Below, in pieces: positions 57,181-64,000 of a stretch of 64,000 bases of DNA (position 1 is the first letter of the stretch; every line of letters starts with the position of its first letter). The stretch covers positions 20,648,342-20,712,341 of the forward strand of contig CM022679.1 in the NCBI GenBank assembly GCA_012295275.1, in the 5' to 3' direction. Origin of the DNA: Chrysomallon squamiferum (lineage: Eukaryota > Mollusca > Gastropoda > Neomphalida > Peltospiridae). The notes under the pieces were generated by a model that had not been told where the DNA came from, ran no database searches, and worked only from the letters and a program-made list of their open reading frames with translations. The translations under genes and the position numbers were made by a program.

Positions 57181-57591
57181 TATATTTAGAGTCGCCTCCC
57201 TTATGTGAGAAGTGATCACTTCTATATTTAGAGTTGCCTCCCTTATGTGAGATGTGTTCACTGGCATTTAGAGTTGCCTCCCTTATGTGAGATGTGTTCA
57301 CTGGCATACTTAGAGTTGCCTCCCTTATGTGAGATGTGTTCACTGGTATTTAGAGTCGCCTCCCCTATGTGAGATGTGTTCACTGGCATACTTAGAGTTG
57401 CCTCCCTTATGTGAGATGTGTTCACTGGTATTTAGAGTCGCCTCCCCTATGTGAGATGTGTTCACTGGCATACTTAGAGTTGCCTCCCTTATGTGAGATG
57501 TGTTCACTGGTATTTAGAGTCGCCTCCCCTATGTGAGATGTGTTCACTGGCATACTTAGAGTTGCCTCCCTTATGTGAGATGTGTTCACTG
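57181..57591. repeat. Example block of 41-bp A/B subrepeats inside one array unit
   Basis: Two alternating types are seen: A, GGTATTTAGAGTCGCCTCCC then CTATGTGAGATGTGTTCACT; and B, GGCATACTTAGAGTTGCCTC then CCTTATGTGAGATGTGTTCACT. Here there are ten copies; the unit ending at 54917 has six and the unit ending at 55776 has eight. Every unit has such a block, always ending in the marker GGTATTAAG. Confidence 0.95.
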
Positions 57592-60500
57592 GTATTAAGA
57601 AAATAAGACAGAAAACTCGAATACAAAAGCTTAACTAAATAATCAGTGAGAGCAGAGTGTTTAAACTGATTAAAGTGTTTCATAAATAAATAATAAAGAA
57701 ATGGTAACACGTAGAAAAAAGAAGGAAGGATGGAATGAAAGATAGGAAATAAAAGATGGAAAAGATAGAAAGAAAAGAAAGAAAGAAAGATAGAAAAGAA
57801 AGAAGGAAGGATAGAAAGAAAAGAAGGAAGGAAGGAAAGAAAGAAAGAAAATATTGAAGCAGCTTAAAGAATGAACAAAAATGAAAAATTGAATATAAAA
57901 AGAAAAAGCTAACGTAACAGAAGGAAGCGTGGTACTATTTAAACGCAGCATTCTTTCAACTTTTATTCATAATAAAATATAAAATGGTATGAGGACTGCA
58001 TTGATAAGCAGGATAAGAATTTCCATATTGAATTTCTTGTTTTTGTTACTGGGAAAGAAAACAGAGAATACTGACTGACTGAAGAAAAAAAAAAAAAAAA
58101 ATAAAAATGTTAACTGATATATTTAGAGTCGCCTCCCTTATGTGAAAGTGTTCACTTGATATATTTAGAGTCGCCTCCCTTATGTGAGATGTGTTCACTG
58201 ATATATTTAGAGTCGCCTCCCTTATGTGAGATGTGTTCACTGGTATATTTAGAGTTGCCTCCCTTATGTGAGATGTGTTCACTGGTATTTAGAGTCGCCT
58301 CCCCTATGTGAGATGTGTTCACTGGCATACTTAGAGTTGCCTCCCTTATGTGAGATGTGTTCACTGGTATTTAGAGTCGCCTCCCCTATGTGAGATGTGT
58401 TCACTGGCATACTTAGAGTTGCCTCCCTTATGTGAGATGTGTTCACTGGTATTAAGAAAATAAGACAGAAAACTCGAATACAAAAGCTTAACTAAATAAT
58501 CAGTGAGAGCAGAGTGTTTAAACTGATTAAAGTGTTTCATAAATAAATAATAAAGAAATGGTAACACGTAGAAAAAAGAAGGAAGGATGGAATGAAAGAT
58601 AGGAAATAAAAGATGGAAAAGATAGAAAGAAAAGAAAGAAAGAAAGATAGAAAAGAAAGAAGGAAGGATAGAAAGAAAAGAAGGAAGGAAGGAAAGAAAG
58701 AAAGAAAATATTGAAGCAGCTTAAAGAATGAACAAAAATGAAAAATTGAATATAAAAAGAAAAAGCTAACGTAACAGAAGGAAGTGTGGTACTATTTAAA
58801 CGCAGCATTCTTTCAACTTTTATTCATAATAAAATATAAAATGGTATGTGGACTGCATTGATAAGCAGAATAAGAATTTCCATATTGAATTTCTTCATTT
58901 TGTTACTGGGAAAGAAAACAGAGAATACTGACTGACTGAAGAAAAAAAAAAAAAAAAATGTTTATGCGAAATATGTTAACTGATATATTTAGAGTCGCCT
59001 CCCTTATGTGAGAAGTGTTCACTTCTATATTTAGAGTTGCCTCCCTTATGTGAGATGTGTTCACTGGTATTTAGAGTTGCCTCCCTTATGTGAGATGTGT
59101 TCACTGGTATTTAGAGTCGCCTCCCCTATGTGAGATGTGTTCACTGGTATTTAGAGTCGCCTCCCTTATGTGAGATGTGTTCACTGGCATACTTAGAGTT
59201 GCCTCCCTTATGTGAGATGTGTTCACTGGTATTTAGAGTCGCCTCCCCTATGTGAGATGTGTTCACTGGCATACTTAGAGTTGCCTCCCTTATGTGAGAT
59301 GTGTTCACTGGTATTTAGAGTCGCCTCCCCTATGTGAGATGTGTTCACTGGCATACTTAGAGTTGCCTCCCTTATGTGAGATGTGTTCACTGGTATTAAG
59401 AAAATAAGACAGAAAACTCGAATACAAAAGCTTAACTAAATAATCAGTGAGAGCAGAGTGTTTAAACTGATTAAAGTGTTTCATAAATAAATAATAAAGA
59501 AATGGTAACACGTAGAAAAAAGAAGGAAGGATGGAATGAAAGATAGGAAATAAAAGATGGAAAAGATAGAAAGAAAAGAAAGAAAGAAAGATAGAAAAGA
59601 AAGAAGGAAGGATAGAAAGAAAAGAAGGAAGGAAGGAAAGAAAGAAAGAAAATATTGAAGCAGCTTAAAGAATGAACAAAAATGAAAAATTGAATATAAA
59701 AAGAAAAAGCTAACGTAACAGAAGGAAGTGTGGTACTATTTAAACGCAGCATTCTTTCAACTTTTATTCATAATAAAATATAAAATGGTATGTGGACTGC
59801 ATTGATAAGCAGGGTAAGAATTTCCATATTGAATTTCTTGTTTTTGTTACTGGGAAAGAAAACAGAGAATACTGACTGACTGAAAAAAAAAAATAAAAAT
59901 AAAAGTTTATGCGAAATATGTTAACTGATATATTTAGAGTCGAAATGTGAGAATGTTAACTGATATATTTAGAGTTGCCTCCCCTTATGTGAGATGTGTT
60001 CACATTTAGAGTCGCCTATATTTAGAGTGTTCACTGGTATTTAGCCTCCCCTTATGTGAGATGTGTTCACTGGTATTTAGAGTTGCCTCCCTTATGTGAG
60101 ATGTGTTCACTGGTATTTAGAGTCGCCTCCCTTATGTGAGATGTGTTCACTGGCATACTTAGAGTTGCCTCCCTTATGTGAGATGTGTTCACTGGTATTT
60201 AGAGTCGCCTCCCCTATGTGAGATGTGTTCACTGGCATACTTAGAGTTGCCTCCCTTATGTGAGATGTGTTCACTGGTATTAAGAAAATAAGACAGAAAA
60301 CTCGAATACAAAAGCTTAACTAAATAATCAGTGAGAGCAGAGTGTTTAAACTGATTAAAGTGTTTCATAAATAAATAATAAAGAAATGGTAACACGTAGA
60401 AAAAAGAAGGAAGGATGGAATGAAAGATAGGAAATAAAAGATGGAAAAGATAGAAAGAAAAGAAAGAAAGAAAGATAGAAAAGAAAGAAGGAAGGATAGA

Positions 60501-63500
60501 AAGAAAAAAAAGAAGGAAGGAAAGAAAGAAAGAAAGAAAATATTGAAGCAGCTTAAAGAATGAACAAAAATGAAAAATTGAAATATATAAAAAGAAAAAG
60601 CTAACGTAACAGAAGGAAGTGTGGTACTATTTAAACGCAGCATTCTTTCAACTTTTATTCATAATAAAATATAAAATGGTATGTGGACTGCATTGATAAG
60701 CATGGAATAAGAATTTCCATATTGAATTTCTTCATTTTGTTACTGGGAAAGAAAACAGAGAATACTGACTGACTGAAGAAAAAAAATAAAAATAAAAGTT
60801 TATGCGAAATATGTTAACTGATATATTTAGAGTCGCCTCCCTTATGTGAGAAGTGTTCACTGATATATTTAGAGTCGCCTCCCTTATGTGAGAAGTGTTC
60901 ACTGGCATATTTAGAGTTGCCTCCCTTATGTGAGATGTGTTCACTGGTATTTAGAGTCGCCTCCCCTATGTGAGATGTGTTCACTGGTATTTAGAGTCGC
61001 CTCCCTTATGTGAGATGTGTTCACTGGCATACTTAGAGTTGCCTCCCTTATGTGAGATGTGTTCACTGGTATTAATAAAATAAGATAGAAAACTCGAATA
61101 TAAAAGCTCAACTAAATAATCAGTGATAGCAGAGTGTTTCAACTGATTAAAGTGTTTCATAAATAAATAATAAAGAAATGGTAACACGTAGAAAAAAGAA
61201 GGAAGGATGGAATGAAAGATAGGAAATAAAAGATGGAAAAGATAGAAAGAAAAGAAAGAAAGAAAGATAGAAAAGAAAGAAGGAAGGATAGAAAGAAAAG
61301 AAGGAAGGAAAGAAAGAAAGAAAGAAAATATTGAAGCAGCTTAAAGAATGAACAAAAATGAAAAATTGAATATAAAAAGGAAAAGCTAACGTAACAGAAG
61401 GAAGCGTGGTACTATTTAAACGCAGCATTCTTTCAACTTTTATTCATAATAAAATATAAAATGATATGAGGACTGCATTGATAAGCAGGGTAAGAATTTC
61501 CATATTGAATTTCTTGTTTTTGTTACTGGGAAAGAAAACAGAGAATACTGACTGACTGAAGAAAAAAAAATAAAAATAAAAGTTTATGCGAAATATGTTA
61601 ACTGATATATTTAGAGTCGCCTCCCTTATGTGAGAAGTGTTCACTGATATATTTAGAGTTGCCTCCCTTATGTGAGAAGTGTTTACTGGCATATTTAGAG
61701 TTGCCTCCCTTATGTGAGATGTGTTCACTGAGTTGCCTCCCTTATGTGAGATGTGTTCACTGGTATTTAGAGTCGCCTCCCCTATGTGAGATGTGTTCAC
61801 TGGCATACTTAGAGTTGCCTCCCTTATGTGAGATGTGTTCACTGGTATTTAGAGTCGCCTCCCCTATGTGAGATGTGTTCACTGGCATACTTAGAGTTGC
61901 CTCCCTTATGTGAGATGTGTTCACTGGTATTAAGAAAATAAGATAGAAAACTCGAATATAAAAGCTCAACTAAATAATCAGTGATAGCAGAGTGTTTCAA
62001 CTGATTAAAGTGTTTCATAAATAAATAATAAAGAAATGGTAACACGTAGAAAAAAGAAGGAAGGATGGAATGAAAGATAGGAAATAAAAGATGGAAAAGA
62101 TAGAAAGAAAAGAAAGAAAGAAAGATAGAAAAGAAAGAAGGAAGGATAGAAAGAAAAGAAGGAAGGAAAGAAAGAAAGAAAGAAAATATTGAAGCAGCTT
62201 AAAGAATGAACAAAAATGAAAAATTGAATATAAAAAGGAAAAGCTAACGTAACAGAAGGAAGTGTGGTACTATTTAAAGGCAGCATTCTTTCAACTTTTA
62301 TTCATAATAAAATATAAAATGGTAAGTGGACTGCCTTGATAAGCAGAATAAGAATTTCCATATTGAATTTGTTCATTTTATTACTGGGAAAGAAAACAGA
62401 GAACACTGACTGACTGAAGAAAAAAAATAAAAATAAATGTTCATGCGAAATATGTTAACTGATATATTTAGAAATCCCTTATGTGAGAACTGATATATTT
62501 AGATATATGTGAGAGTGTTCACTGGCATATTTAGAGTTGCCTCCCTTATGTGAGAAGTGTTCACTGATATATTTAGAGTTGCCCTCCCCTTATGTGAGAT
62601 GTGTTCACTGGTATTTTAGAGTCGCCTCCTTATGTGAGATGTTCACTGGCATATTTAGAGTTGCCTCCCTTATGTGAGATGTGTTCACTGTATTTAGAGT
62701 CGCCTCCCTTATGTGAGATGTGTTCACTGGCATATTTAGAGTTGCCTCCCTTATGTGAGATGTGTTCACTGGTATTTAGAGTCGCCTCCCCTATGTGAGA
62801 TGTGTTCACTGGCATACTTAGAGTTGCCTCCCTTATGTGAGATGTGTTCACTGGTATTAAGAAAATAAGATAGAAAACTCGAATATAAAAGCTCAACTAA
62901 ATAATCAGTGATAGCAGAGTGTTTCAACTGATTAAAGTGTTTCATAAATAAATAATAAAGAAATGGTAACACGTAGAAAAAAGAAGGAAGGATGGAATGA
63001 AAGATAGGAAATAAAAGATGGAAAAGATAGAAAGAAAAGAAAGAAAGAAAGATAGAAAAGAAAGAAGGAAGGATAGAAAGAAAAGAAGGAAGGAAGGAAA
63101 GAAAGAAAGAAAATATTGAAGCAGCTTAAAGAATGAACAAAAATGAAAAATTGAATATAAAAAGGAAAAGCTAACGTAACAGAAGGAAGCGTGGTACTAT
63201 TTAAACGCAGCATTCTTTCAACTTTTATTCATAATAAAATATAAAATGATATGAGGACTGCATTGATAAGCAGGGTAAGAATTTCCATATTGAATTTCTT
63301 GTTTTTGTTACTGGGAAAGAAAACAGAGAATACTGACTGACTGAAGAAAAAAAATAAAAATAAAAGTTTATGCGAAATATGTTAACTGATATATTTAGAG
63401 TCGCCTCCCTTATGTGAGAAGTGTTCACTGATATATTTAGAGTTGCCTCCCTTATATGTTATTTAGAGTTGCCTCCCTTATGTGAGATGTGTTCACTGGT

Positions 63501-64000
63501 ATTTAGAGTCGCCTCCCCTATGTGAGATGTGTTCACTGTCAAACTTAGAGTTGCCTCCCTTATGTGAGATGTGTTCACTGGTATTTAGAGTCGCCTCCCC
63601 TATGTGAGATGTGTTCACTGGCATACTTAGAGTTGCCTCCCTTATGTGAGATGTGTTCACTGGTATTAAGAAAATAAGACAGAAAACTCGAATACAAAAG
63701 CTTAACTAAATAATCAGTGAGAGCAGAGTGTTTAAACTGATTAAAGTGTTTCATAAATAAATAATAAAGAAATGGTAACACGTAGAAAAAAGAAGGAAGG
63801 ATGGAATGAAAGATAGGAAATAAAAGATGGAAAAGATAGAAAGAAAAGAAAGAAAGAAAGATAGAAAAGAAAGAAGGAAGGATAGAAAGAAAAGAAAGAA
63901 GGAAAGAAAGAAAGAAAGAAAGAAAGAAAATATTGAAGCAGCTTAAAGAATGAACAAAAATGAAAAATTGAATATAAAAAGGAAAAGCTAACGTAACAGA

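Larger units (their letters stand above)
53118..64000. repeat. Hierarchical tandem (higher-order) repeat array, continuing past the window
   Basis: Thirteen copies are marked by the segment TATTAAGAAAATAAGACAGA, at about 53120 (diverged) and then 54135, 54917, 55776, 56644, 57591, 58448, 59392, 60276, 61068, 61926, 62853 and 63662. Spacings after the first are 782, 859, 868, 947, 857, 944, 884, 792, 858, 927 and 809 bp. Each unit contains, in order: the marker; a unique block (GAATACAAAAGCTTAACTAA and on); a roughly 170-bp purine-rich GAAA/GGAA tract; an AT-rich block (ATATTGAAGCAGCTTAAAG and on); a block ending GACTGACTGAAG plus poly(A); and a run of about 41-bp subrepeats. The minus-strand ORFs that recur in every unit follow from this repetition and are not treated as genes. 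Confidence 0.97.

Noticed and set aside
53640-63900. Recurring minus-strand ORFs of 68, 70 and 93 codons in every array unit (for example NTSHIREATL repeats and Phe/Ser-rich ORFs)
   Set aside because: They recur because the DNA recurs. The subrepeat shifts frame (40 and 42 bp), the Phe/Ser-rich part is the complement of GAAA/GGAA tracts, and no start context, splice logic or protein family supports coding.
53640-64000. CRISPR-like array of short repeats
   Set aside because: Repeats are contiguous with no unique spacers, and the genome is clearly eukaryotic.

Overview
The window is nuclear DNA from an animal. It is AT-rich, its genes are split by GT-AG introns that are often longer than 1 kb, and microsatellites, minisatellites and non-autonomous DNA transposons are dense. 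The mixture (a 5-methylthioribose kinase, an MPRIP/Outspread-type protein, FLYWCH and Tigger-like transposon relics, very rich simple repeats) fits a lophotrochozoan, most likely a mollusc and perhaps a cephalopod such as an octopus. The species assignment is inference, not something the sequence proves.

Layout. 1-17263 (+): the 3' part of a large coiled-coil gene, assembled here into 16 exons and about 1,850 residues. Its C-terminal part resembles myosin phosphatase Rho-interacting protein (MPRIP/Outspread/TRIOBP family); the PH-domain part would lie upstream of the window. 17264-25431: long 3'UTR/intergenic DNA with minisatellites, a truncated Tigger-like element and a near-perfect hairpin. 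25432-28815 (-): a complete three-exon TOMM22 gene. 28816-30284: spacer between divergent genes. 30285-38404 (+): a complete nine-exon SLC25A10 mitochondrial dicarboxylate carrier whose first reading frame has an apparent one-base problem at the start codon. Two inverted hAT-like MITEs flank its first exon and a Tigger-like MITE sits in intron 6. 38405-46830: 3'UTRs/intergenic. 46831-51722 (-): a complete eight-exon methylthioribose kinase, notable for Asn in place of the usual catalytic-loop Asp. 52656-52994 (+): a dead FLYWCH zinc-finger domain of MULE-transposon type with a stop codon where its Trp should be. 53118-64000 and beyond: a hierarchical tandem array of about 0.78-0.95-kb units, each containing about 6-10 copies of a 41-bp subrepeat arranged as A/B dimers.

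There is no operon logic. TOMM22 and SLC25A10 are divergent neighbours that both serve mitochondria (outer-membrane protein import; inner-membrane dicarboxylate/phosphate exchange). The methylthioribose kinase belongs to methionine salvage in the cytosol and the MPRIP-like protein to actomyosin control. The most unusual features are the higher-order repeat array with unit lengths quantised in steps of about 82 bp, the HGD-to-HGN change in the kinase, the start-codon frame problem in SLC25A10, and a candidate poison exon in the MPRIP-like gene. No RNA gene, CRISPR array or complete autonomous transposon was found.
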